The notes: generated by a model not told the origin, from the sequence alone. DNA of 5,602 nt from an uncultured Bacteroidota bacterium (GCA_903835145.1 CAILMA010000056.1:1-5602); one strand, 5' to 3'; positions 1 through 5,602 are shown, numbered from the stretch's first letter. Numbers and translations are program-made.

Positions 1-2
1 AC

Positions 3-653
3 TTAATCGTCGTTCTTGCATTGTGCAAGGAAGAACGTGTTTTCGCGCTTGCCCCAGTATATTTTCGTTATGTCATCACTTTTTTCTTTTGCAAAGAGGC
101 CATCAGCCTTTTCAAAATAAGAGGAGGCTGCTTTCTTACCACCACCGAATGCCTTAGGTGTAAACATAACGCTGATGCCCTTCATATAATAAATACGAGG
201 GTTGTTTGGATTTATTGCTTTTGCGCTTTCGAGGTCATCGGTGAAAATTTTACCGTATTTCTGCCAGCGGCTCATTGGGTCGGCAGCCAGGCGGCTGTTG
301 GCTATCATCGCCTTGAGTACATAGGTTTCATCGTTTTCCTTGCCCAGCAAGGTCACGGCTTCGTCGTGTTCTTTTTCGGCTTCATCAAGTATAGCATCGT
401 GTTTGGCCACGTCTTTTTCATTGTAGGAGATTTCCGTCTTGCTGAGTGACGCGTAAAAATGGGTAATCCATTCATTGTTCCATTTTTTCGCGATCAGCGA
501 AAGCTTGTTCAGGTAAGGTGTTCTGCCGGCTACGTCTTCATGTTTGAGCGTATCAAAAGCTGTCCAGGTGTTGTGGAGCGGCGTTTTAAAATCCTGTGCC
601 TGTGTGGTTACTACCGTAAGTGCAAGTGCACCCATGAGCATCAATTGTTTCAT
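3..653 (-). CDS. Secreted TPR-like helical protein of unknown function
   Basis: From the ATG at 651-653 this encodes 216 residues ending in TAA at 3-5. Residues 1-20 form a clear signal peptide: short basic start, hydrophobic core LMLMGALALTVV, and TQAQ before a probable cut ahead of DFKTPL. The mature part looks all-helical, with TPR-like helix pairs around residues 84-190 (charged EAEKEHDEAVTLLGKENDETYVLKAMIANSRL, then SAKAINPNNPRIYYMKGISV and YFEKADGLF) separated by a GGGKK turn at about 170-174. No catalytic motif is visible. Similar small periplasmic proteins often follow TonB-dependent receptors in Bacteroidota, but I assign no specific function. An in-frame ATG at 696-698 would add 15 mainly basic residues (MNRKTKNIKNEK...). 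I prefer the later start because it gives a normal signal peptide, although the earlier one has a weak AGGA just upstream. The gene lies 60 bp downstream of the receptor on the same strand with no terminator between them, so co-transcription is likely. Confidence 0.8.
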   Translation of the reverse strand: MKQLMLMGALALTVVTTQAQDFKTPLHNTWTAFDTLKHEDVAGRTPYLNKLSLIAKKWNNEWITHFYASLSKTEISYNEKDVAKHDAILDEAEKEHDEAVTLLGKENDETYVLKAMIANSRLAADPMSRWQKYGKIFTDDLESAKAINPNNPRIYYMKGISVMFTPKAFGGGKKAASSYFEKADGLFAKEKSDDITKIYWGKRENTFFLAQCKNDD

Positions 654-713
654 ATTGGTCTGTTTTTCGTTTTTAATATTTTTAGTTTTCCTGTTCATTT
701 CCTGTTGTTTATA

Positions 714-2975
714 CTAAAGCTCATCCTTTTTAAACTGGCTGAGGGAGCAGTTGATACCGAAGAATATGGTGCGGTACAATGCCGGTACTACTGGGCTTTG
801 GCTGCCTTTTATCTCCTGGCCATTGCTGCCGTAAAGGTAACGGTAGCCGTACACATTGTGGAAGTTAAATACATTATCAACACTCACATACATTACCGTA
901 AACCATTTGCCGAATGAGTGCAGATAGGCAACTGTAAGCGCTACATTATTGAATGTTGGCGTATGGTCATTCAAAAAGGACCCAGCGGCAAGCGGCTGCG
1001 CACGTTCCGGATTGTAGTATGGGTATCCCGTTGCAAAGCTATAGGTTGCGCTGAAATTTGTCTGCCATTTGTCCACAAAATATTTACCTACTACATTCAG
1101 GTTGTTGCTTGCTATAAACGTTGGTGTTGCCATCACCGGGAAATTCTGGTACAGCCTGCGGGTATCAATATAGCTGTAGGATATCCAATAATCGGCATTT
1201 TTAATGCTCTTTTTGTCGCGCCAGAACAGCTCAAAACCTCCGGCGTAGCCATAACCACTGTTGTTAATGGTTGTGGTGTCATTTATTATCCGGTAGCGGT
1301 TAGGGTCATAGCTCATCGCTGCATAAGGTTCTCGTATCAGGTCCTGGTAGTTTTTATAATACCCCTCAATGCGCAGGGTGCGGTCGGTCTTGCTCCATTG
1401 CCAGTTGGCTATGTAGTGCATGGCCTGTTGCATTCCAGCCTTCAGGCCCGGCAGCAGGTATTCGTTCCCTGGGTCCTGATAAAACACCCCACCGGCCAGC
1501 GATACCTGGCTGTGGCGGCTGGTTTTAATAGCCATAGAGATACGGGGTGCAATGTTGTCGGTATTTAGCAAGGCACTGTGCTCATACCTAAGCCCCGGTT
1601 TTACTGCCAGCCAGTAAACTGGTGTCCATTCGAGTTCGGTATAAGCTGCTACCTGGGTTTCGGTAAATTCCTGTTTTTGCAGGAAGGAGTCCATACCCAG
1701 CGATTTACTTATGCCATAGCTCTGTATCTCGGCTCCTACAAGCAGGTTTAGCCTACCGGTAATAAAATCCTTACCCTCTATCCTGAATTGCGCCCTGTGG
1801 TCTGTCTCATTAATAGGAAAATCTCCGAATTTATTGTTGGTCTGGTCCAAACTGTATGATGCTGCCGTAAACAGGCTATACTTATTCTTAAACATCTGTT
1901 TGTAAGAAACATTAGAGTAATAGTACTGGTCTTTCGTAAAGAACTTTATCGTATCGCCCTGCCCTATGAAGGGGTTCAGCGTTATGTTACTATCGCCTGA
2001 TGGATAGGGATTAGGAATCGCAATGCCGCTTTGGTTGTAACTGCTGTTGAAAGATGCTTTAAATATGCCGTCTTTGTTGGGCTTCCAAACGTAACGTACA
2101 TTGCCACCGCCACCTACTGGCACGCTGAAAAAGTTGAAGTTGGTCGATGCCAGTTTGTAGAATGGAGACAGATTGTTGTAGTTGCCTCCAAAGTCGAGGC
2201 TGCTGTTTTTCCATTTCTTGGTTGCCGAAGCGTAAATACCCGCCATGCTTATGCCGAGATTTACGTTGCTTTTCTCGGCCATATCTGTTGTGTTCAGTTC
2301 CAATACGCCTGATAGTGCCTGCCCGTACCGGGCACTATAGCCCCCGCTGCTGAACGAAACACCCTGATACTGGAACGCCCCGAACCTGCTGCGCGTCGAT
2401 ACCCCTGGAGGGCCACTGAAAAAAGCATTCTGAACCACCATTTCATCAACCAGTATACCAGCCTCGGTTGCGTCACCACCTCTCACAAACAAGCCGTTTT
2501 CAGTACCTGTTTGTTGTGTGCCCGGCAGCATCTGAATTGCTTTTACAACGTCAGCATTCGCACCGGCAGTGGTTACTATATCGAGTGGTTTTAGCACAGT
2601 TTTGGTTTTATCGTTCGATGCGTCAAACGAGCCTGCAGTTATGGTAACAACATCAAGATCGTGCACTACATTGCCGGTCATGCGCAGTATTATCCCGGTT
2701 GTATCGTGGCTCAGCGTAAGCGGCAGGCCCATATTTTCGTGGCTTATTTCAGACGCTACCAACGTCTGGAATCCCGTCTCTGACGTTGTGAATGAAAACA
2801 GCCCAAGGCTATCGGTTGTGCTGCCGTCAATAGTATTGTTCAGGTACACATTAGCTCCCCTTACCGGGGCTCCCTTACCATCTACCACCTTGCCGCTTAT
2901 TTTTATGTCGGCAAGCGATACTAAGGAGAGCAGCACCAATGGTACACAATATACTAAACGTAAAAAATACCTCAT
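714..2975 (-). CDS. TonB-dependent outer-membrane receptor with N-terminal carboxypeptidase-regulatory-like domain
   Basis: The protein is 753 residues from the ATG at 2973-2975 to TAG at 714-716. In order: a signal peptide (about 1-22, MRYFLRLVYCVPLVLLSLVSLA); a CarbopepD_reg-type beta-sandwich (about 24-100, ISGKVVDGKGAPVRGANVYL followed by STTDSLGLFSF); a plug domain (about 125-230) with the typical VVKAIQMLPGTQQTGTENGLFVRGG, ILVDEM and GGYSARYGQALSGVLEL segments; then a beta-barrel of about 520 residues with many alternating aromatic strands. The family imports nutrients such as metal chelates, cofactors, peptides or glycans using TonB/ExbBD energy. It is shorter than SusC proteins (usually around 1000 residues) and has no SusD next to it, so the substrate cannot be named. 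It ends in FKKDEL rather than the usual terminal aromatic residue, leaving a short charged tail. An in-frame ATG at 3009-3011 would add MGRLDLQHNHTY, which spoils the signal peptide and lies upstream of the predicted -7 box, so I reject it. No Shine-Dalgarno sequence is present, which is normal for this phylum. Confidence 0.93.
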   Translation of the reverse strand: MRYFLRLVYCVPLVLLSLVSLADIKISGKVVDGKGAPVRGANVYLNNTIDGSTTDSLGLFSFTTSETGFQTLVASEISHENMGLPLTLSHDTTGIILRMTGNVVHDLDVVTITAGSFDASNDKTKTVLKPLDIVTTAGANADVVKAIQMLPGTQQTGTENGLFVRGGDATEAGILVDEMVVQNAFFSGPPGVSTRSRFGAFQYQGVSFSSGGYSARYGQALSGVLELNTTDMAEKSNVNLGISMAGIYASATKKWKNSSLDFGGNYNNLSPFYKLASTNFNFFSVPVGGGGNVRYVWKPNKDGIFKASFNSSYNQSGIAIPNPYPSGDSNITLNPFIGQGDTIKFFTKDQYYYSNVSYKQMFKNKYSLFTAASYSLDQTNNKFGDFPINETDHRAQFRIEGKDFITGRLNLLVGAEIQSYGISKSLGMDSFLQKQEFTETQVAAYTELEWTPVYWLAVKPGLRYEHSALLNTDNIAPRISMAIKTSRHSQVSLAGGVFYQDPGNEYLLPGLKAGMQQAMHYIANWQWSKTDRTLRIEGYYKNYQDLIREPYAAMSYDPNRYRIINDTTTINNSGYGYAGGFELFWRDKKSIKNADYWISYSYIDTRRLYQNFPVMATPTFIASNNLNVVGKYFVDKWQTNFSATYSFATGYPYYNPERAQPLAAGSFLNDHTPTFNNVALTVAYLHSFGKWFTVMYVSVDNVFNFHNVYGYRYLYGSNGQEIKGSQSPVVPALYRTIFFGINCSLSQFKKDEL

Positions 2976-2993
2976 GTATGTGTGATTATGCTG

Positions 2994-3001
2994 CAAATCT
3001 A
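2994..3001 (-). promoter_or_regulatory. Putative -7 promoter element (TAGATTTG) of the receptor operon
   Basis: Read on the minus strand, TAGATTTG matches the Bacteroidota -7 consensus TAnnTTTG exactly and lies 18 bp upstream of the receptor ATG, predicting a leader of only about 10-15 nt. No TTG/TTTG is seen at the usual -33 distance. The nearest TTTG (plus-strand CAAA at 3016-3019) leaves a 14-bp spacer, which is too short. A weak -33 would fit a promoter that depends on an activator bound to the repeats just upstream. The element alone could occur by chance. Confidence 0.45.
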
Positions 3002-3031
3002 ATCTACCCAATGCTCAAATTTGCCGTTAAT

Positions 3032-3081
3032 TCGGTTAAATATTATCATTTGTCGGTAAACGCAGTTCTGAAATCGGTAAA
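3032..3081 (-). promoter_or_regulatory. Operator-like array: three direct repeats of TTWACCGA at exact 21-bp period
   Basis: On the plus strand TCGGTTAA (3032-3039), TCGGTAAA (3053-3060) and TCGGTAAA (3074-3081) start exactly 21 bp apart. In the sense of the receptor gene they read TTAACCGA, TTTACCGA and TTTACCGA. A 21-bp period puts all three on the same face of the helix, two turns apart. The proximal copy begins 30 bp upstream of the -7 box, which places it about 45-50 bp before the likely transcription start, where an activator would touch RNA polymerase. Paired direct repeats with 21-bp spacing are characteristic of LytTR-domain regulators, and the ACCG core agrees with the start of their broad consensus, but the rest of the match is poor. 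The regulator's identity is an inference, and no regulator gene is in the window. Confidence 0.65.
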
Positions 3082-3146
3082 AATTGCCAAGTTTGGATAC
3101 CGCGAGTGATTCTATAACAGTTAACTTTAAATCAATGTGATTTTAT

Positions 3147-3154
3147 TAATTTTG
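3147..3154 (+). promoter_or_regulatory. Putative -7 promoter element (TAATTTTG) of the Rpn-like gene
   Basis: TAATTTTG matches TAnnTTTG exactly and lies 20 bp upstream of the ATG at 3175, again predicting a very short leader. A weak -33 candidate is TTTA at 3126-3129 with a 17-bp spacer. The sequence between the box and the start codon is T-rich and has no Shine-Dalgarno motif. The element is independent of the receptor promoter on the other strand. Confidence 0.45.
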
Positions 3155-3174
3155 CTTTCCAAGTACTATTTTTT

Positions 3175-4104
3175 ATGAAACGTTTGATTAGGTTCGACTG
3201 GGCAATTAAGCGGCTTTTGAGAAACAAAGCCAATTTTACTATACTCGAGGGCTTCTTGAGTGAGTTGCTTGGTGACAACATTACCATAGAAAGTATACTG
3301 GAAAGTGAAAGCAATAAACGCACAGGAGATAACAAAAGCAACCGGGTAGACCTACTCATTAGAAACAACCGCTCCGAGTTGGTAATAATTGAGATTCAGA
3401 GCAACAGGATGCATGACTACCTCATGCGCATGTTGTTTGGCACCTCAATGTTAATAGTTGATAATCTGTCTAAAGGGGCTGACTACAACGAAATCAAAAA
3501 AGTTATTTCAGTAAATATCGTCTATTTCGACCTTGGTCAGGGTAAGGACTATATATATTATGGTACCACAAGTTTCACGGGGGTGCATGAGCACGATGTG
3601 CTTCAATTGTCTGGTCAGCAGGAGCTCATTTACCATACCAATCAAATCTCAAAGCTTTATCCGGAGTATTACATTATAAAGGTCAATCAGTTCAATGATA
3701 TTGCCAAAAACACGCTCGATGAATGGATTTACTTCCTTAAGAATGAGGAAATAAAAGATGGATTTAAAGCTAAGGGGCTTAAGGAAGCAAAAGCAGAACT
3801 GGATATACTGAAACTGAACAATGAAGAGCTGGCCGACTACGAAAATTTCATTAAGGAAGCCAGAGATTACAACAGCCTCACTGTAACCAATTATAAAGTA
3901 GGCAAGGCCGAAGGCCTGATACTTGGAGAGGAACTTGGTATAAAAAAAGGAGAGGAACTTGCAATGAAAAAAAGCTCAGAGCTTTTTTTACAAAAGCAGC
4001 GTGAAATGGCCCGAAAGTGTCTTGGCAGGGGTATGGATATAGCTGAAGTAGCTGAACTAACAGGAATGTCGGTGGACGAAGTCGCCAAACTGAATGCTAT
4101 CTGA
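3175..4104 (+). CDS. Rpn-family (PDDEXK_2) PD-(D/E)XK nuclease / putative transposase-like protein
   Basis: The gene encodes 309 residues, ATG at 3175 to TGA at 4102-4104, about the usual family length. The N-terminus RFDWAIKRLLRNKANFTILEGFLSELLG is the helical entry of the PDDEXK_2 fold, with E25 in the helix. The nuclease core follows, with D59 (NRVDLLIRN) and E73-x-Q75 (ELVIIEIQSNR), the D...ExQ form of the PD-(D/E)XK metal site. The stretch VISVNIVYFDLGQGKDYIYYGTTSF (about 110-134) and the DEWIYFLKNEEIKDGFKAKGLKEAKAELD block (about 182-210) are typical of Bacteroidota members. The tail is charged and helical, with a tandem GEELGIKK/GEELAMKK and ends MDIAEVAELTGMSVDEVAKL. E. coli relatives are DNA endonucleases first described as recombination-promoting and later as toxic anti-phage proteins; activity here is inferred from intact motif residues. 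The gene stands alone between two oppositely oriented operons and overlaps the next gene's 3' end by 8 bp. Confidence 0.9.
   Translation: MKRLIRFDWAIKRLLRNKANFTILEGFLSELLGDNITIESILESESNKRTGDNKSNRVDLLIRNNRSELVIIEIQSNRMHDYLMRMLFGTSMLIVDNLSKGADYNEIKKVISVNIVYFDLGQGKDYIYYGTTSFTGVHEHDVLQLSGQQELIYHTNQISKLYPEYYIIKVNQFNDIAKNTLDEWIYFLKNEEIKDGFKAKGLKEAKAELDILKLNNEELADYENFIKEARDYNSLTVTNYKVGKAEGLILGEELGIKKGEELAMKKSSELFLQKQREMARKCLGRGMDIAEVAELTGMSVDEVAKLNAI
3925..3972 (+). repeat. 24-bp tandem duplication inside the nuclease gene
   Basis: Two adjacent 24-bp units (3925-3948 and 3949-3972) agree at 21 of 24 positions. Each begins GGAGAGGAACTTG and ends in an A-run. They encode GEELGIKK and GEELAMKK, so the duplication is in frame and adds one charged 8-residue helix segment. 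In the second unit ATA has become ATG, creating the internal methionine M264. Confidence 0.85.
3949..4104 (+). other. Possible intragenic translation start: SD-like GGAGAGG plus in-frame ATG for a 46-aa C-terminal product
   Basis: Within the nuclease frame, GGAGAGG (3949-3955) stands 8 nt before the ATG at 3964-3966 (M264). Translation from there would give a 46-residue peptide, MKKSSELFLQKQREMARK to VDEVAKLNAI, identical to the nuclease C-terminus. E. coli Rpn nucleases have been reported to be inhibited by a small protein translated from an in-frame start inside their own gene, which makes this arrangement notable. Cautions: the SD-like bases are repeated in the preceding unit without an ATG, they also just encode Gly-Glu, the peptide is short, and Bacteroidota rarely rely on Shine-Dalgarno pairing. 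It is a candidate, not an established gene. Confidence 0.25.
3967..3989. terminator. Perfect A7/T7 palindrome, possible terminator for the ASST-like operon
   Basis: AAAAAAAGCTC and GAGCTTTTTTT are perfect inverted repeats around a single A at 3978. As RNA this folds to a 10-bp stem with a triloop and a U-run on either strand. On the minus strand it lies 107 bp past the stop codon of the ASST-like gene (4097), where a terminator would be expected, because no other hairpin is visible at that operon's end. On the plus strand it lies inside the nuclease coding region, where termination would be undesirable unless suppressed by translating ribosomes. The stem has only two G-C pairs in that fold, so its strength is doubtful. 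Confidence 0.35.
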
Positions 4105-5341
4105 CTAACGTCTTCTTTTGTTCCAGCCCAAATATCTTTTCCACCTTATACGCCCTGTAAGTAGCCTGATTAAGCCACGCCTCAAATCGTTTTTTGCCTG
4201 TTATATAGTTGTAGTCAAGCACTACCATACCCAGTCCGCCACTTATAAAATAATCATCCCCTTCTTTTTCAACATTGCCCATAAAAAGGCAAGGTGTATC
4301 CTTTATTGGAAATGTAGAATAACTCATTATTTTTCTTGTTTTTTGATCTATATCTAACTCCAGTATCCGCGATGATTTCCGCAGAATGGTATCCCCATTG
4401 TCCAGCATCAGTAATTTGCGACCGTCTTCAGTAACAGTTACATTGTGCTGCCGGTAGAATTTTTGATCATCTGCAAGCACGAAATCTGAGTTTTTACCCC
4501 CCAGCCGCCACAGAATTTTGCCAGAGCGCCGGTCAATTTTCACCACCTGATTGGCGCACCTGAAGGAGCAGATAAGGTTACTATCCATGGGGTCGATAAA
4601 TAAGGAGTTGATGTGCAGATAATCCTGCACCTTGGTAGTATCGGTGTAATGGTTGTGCTCTGTGCTGGTGCCATAAAACTCCGGGAAATTGCTCGCATCC
4701 CATTGCCATACAACAGAATTGTCCCTGATTTCCTGTATCACCGGTGCGCCGATTTTAATGTTTGACGACGACGGGATGCTATCAGGTATATTGTGCACAC
4801 TTTTTTTATAATCGGCCATAACGTAGTAGTCGTCTTCCGAGCGCATCAGGAATTCATGCAGGTCAAGCCCCTGACCTTCATTGGTAGTGATAGACCCATG
4901 TGGCAGAAGGTGCACCTCTTTAAGCTCATTGAGGGCACTGTCCAGTATTACAGCATATCCTGCCGGTATGCGGGTACCAAATATGTGTTGCGCCTTCGGG
5001 TCGTTTACAATATAGGTGTAATAAACTTTGCCACCCAGCTGCCACTGCCGGAAATCGTATGCCGTCTGACCCAGCATTTTTTCATAATAAACAACGCCGT
5101 CGAGGCCCAAAATCATGATTTTGCCATGGGTCTTCACTTTCTTTTGCTCAAAAGGGGCCAATAGCAAGTACCCTTTTAAACTGGTGTCACATACTTTTAT
5201 CTTAAACTCAAATGGCACCTCCACGTCATCGTGATGCGCTGTGCGCTGCCCATGATGGAAAAAATGGCGGTATACCCTATACCCCACGTAGGGCATAACT
5301 ACAATTCCCAATACCGCTAAAATGATCCACCACTTTTTCAA
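4097..5341 (-). CDS. Arylsulfotransferase (ASST)-like protein, membrane-anchored, complete paralog
   Basis: The protein is 414 residues, TTG at 5339-5341 to TAG at 4097-4099. Residues 6-20 (IILAVLGIVVMPYVG) form one N-terminal membrane segment or uncleaved signal, followed by a basic, His-rich linker, so the rest should face the periplasm. The body shows the bladed ASST pattern: GQGLDLHEF (H162), SVVWQWDASNFPEF, DYLHINSLFID (H243), LICSFRCANQVVKID (R261), GKILWRLGGKNSDF, YRQHNVTV (H299) and LLMLDNGD. From what I recall of the E. coli enzyme, its active site uses three histidines and an arginine in this order, the second His and the Arg also 18 residues apart. H299 would then be the sulfo-carrying histidine. 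Family members move sulfate from one aryl sulfate to another phenol; the substrate here is unknown. No in-frame ATG exists before M16, and TAA lies two codons upstream of the TTG, so the TTG start is needed to keep the membrane segment. It follows its paralog by 47 bp. Confidence 0.85.
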   Translation of the reverse strand: MKKWWIILAVLGIVVMPYVGYRVYRHFFHHGQRTAHHDDVEVPFEFKIKVCDTSLKGYLLLAPFEQKKVKTHGKIMILGLDGVVYYEKMLGQTAYDFRQWQLGGKVYYTYIVNDPKAQHIFGTRIPAGYAVILDSALNELKEVHLLPHGSITTNEGQGLDLHEFLMRSEDDYYVMADYKKSVHNIPDSIPSSSNIKIGAPVIQEIRDNSVVWQWDASNFPEFYGTSTEHNHYTDTTKVQDYLHINSLFIDPMDSNLICSFRCANQVVKIDRRSGKILWRLGGKNSDFVLADDQKFYRQHNVTVTEDGRKLLMLDNGDTILRKSSRILELDIDQKTRKIMSYSTFPIKDTPCLFMGNVEKEGDDYFISGGLGMVVLDYNYITGKKRFEAWLNQATYRAYKVEKIFGLEQKKTLVR

Positions 5342-5388
5342 TGTTTATCGGTTGTTTCGTTTTGAATGAGGAGTCGTTAGGTGAGCGC

Positions 5389-5602
5389 TTACTGCGGTTT
5401 CCCTTTCTCCAGTCCATAAATACTATCCACTTTGTAGGCTCTGTAGGAAATTTGATTCATGAACATCTGGAATCTTTTTTTACCAGTTTTCTGGTTCATT
5501 TGTAACACATACATGTCAGTGCCAGCCCCCAGGAAGTAGTCGTCTTTTTCTTTTGTAACCAGTCCCATAAACAGGCACGCTGTATCAGGTATAGCAGTTG
5601 CT
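5389..5602 (-). CDS. C-terminal end of a second ASST-like paralog (5' part outside window)
   Basis: The last 70 codons are present, ending with TAA at 5389-5391; the frame is open to the window edge. The translation runs ATAIPDTACLFMGLVTKEKD, continues through TGKKRF and NQISYRAYKV, and ends IYGLEKGKPQ. It aligns without gaps to the C-terminus of the next gene (about residues 348-410), with roughly 60% identity by eye, including DT-CLFMG, DDYF, TGKKRF, NQ and YRAYKV. This makes it the same ASST-like family. Catalytic histidines would lie upstream, outside the window, so activity cannot be judged. It is on the same strand, 47 bp ahead of its paralog, with no promoter-like element or terminator between, so the two are probably one transcript. 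It is shorter at the very end, lacking the final KTLVR-like tail. Confidence 0.85.
   Translation of the reverse strand, partial: ATAIPDTACLFMGLVTKEKDDYFLGAGTDMYVLQMNQKTGKKRFQMFMNQISYRAYKVDSIYGLEKGKPQ

Noticed and set aside
21..917. Plus-strand open frames of 142 and 152 codons opposite the TPR-like and receptor genes
   Set aside because: They are antisense shadows of well-supported genes, with Cys/Phe/Val-rich translations lacking any domain pattern and no promoter or start context.
918..2985. Further plus-strand open frames (up to 216 codons) antisense to the receptor, and a 61-codon minus frame at 2294-2479
   Set aside because: The receptor frame carries a continuous recognisable signal peptide, plug and barrel. 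The alternatives have no family features and depend on its codon bias.
3016..3023. Palindrome CAAATTTG between the receptor -7 box and the repeats
   Set aside because: An 8-bp A/T-rich palindrome is expected by chance. As a -33 TTTG its 14-bp distance to the -7 box is too short.
3132..3368. Minus-strand open frame of 78 codons overlapping the nuclease start
   Set aside because: Ser/Leu-rich antisense translation of the nuclease N-terminus that also runs through the intergenic promoter region; no supporting signal.
3905..3917. Small hairpin AGGCC-GAA-GGCCT inside the nuclease gene
   Set aside because: Only a 5-bp stem, no T-run on either side, and explained by the codons for Lys-Ala-Glu-Gly-Leu; probably chance.
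3175..4104. Reading the Rpn-like gene as a transposon or IS element
   Set aside because: The family is sometimes named putative transposase, but no terminal inverted repeats or target-site duplication are visible around the gene, so I annotate it as a nuclease gene rather than a mobile element.
4118..5164. Plus-strand open frames of 79 and 123 codons opposite the ASST-like gene
   Set aside because: The opposite strand encodes conserved ASST motifs across the same bases, and these frames show no coherent protein features.

Overview
The window looks like a chromosomal segment from a member of the Bacteroidota, probably in the Chitinophagales/Sphingobacteriales range. The evidence is a TonB-dependent receptor with an N-terminal carboxypeptidase-regulatory-like domain, a signal peptide ending in the typical TQAQ, A/T-rich leaders with almost no Shine-Dalgarno sequences, and two exact matches to the Bacteroidota -7 promoter element TAnnTTTG. 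No RNA gene, CRISPR array, IS element or phage gene is visible, and no gene-free stretch exceeds 300 bases.

Layout. (1) Positions 3-2975, minus strand: a two-gene unit with an outer-membrane TonB-dependent receptor (753 aa) followed 60 bp later by a secreted, TPR-like helical protein (216 aa). There is no SusD partner, so this is not a classical Sus-type glycan locus, and the substrate is unknown. (2) Positions 2976-3174: a 199-bp divergent intergenic region. It carries a -7 box for each flanking gene and, upstream of the receptor, three direct repeats of TTWACCGA (minus-strand sense) spaced exactly 21 bp apart, which look like an operator array. (3) Positions 3175-4104, plus strand: a PD-(D/E)XK nuclease of the Rpn / PDDEXK_2 family (309 aa). 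Its C-terminal coding region contains a 24-bp tandem duplication, an SD-preceded in-frame ATG that could start a 46-aa product, and a perfect 11-bp-arm palindrome flanked by A7/T7. (4) Positions 4097-5602, minus strand: two tandem arylsulfotransferase-like (ASST) paralogs. The downstream copy is complete (414 aa, TTG start) and its 3' end overlaps the nuclease gene by 8 bp. The upstream copy enters the window only as its last 70 codons.

How the parts fit together. The receptor and the TPR-like protein are probably co-transcribed and act at the envelope. The ASST-like pair is also envelope-directed (N-terminal membrane anchor) and forms its own operon. The Rpn-like gene sits between them as a monocistronic accessory gene, and nothing in the sequence ties it functionally to either neighbour. 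The points most worth following are the 21-bp-phased operator array and the possible intragenic small protein inside the nuclease gene.
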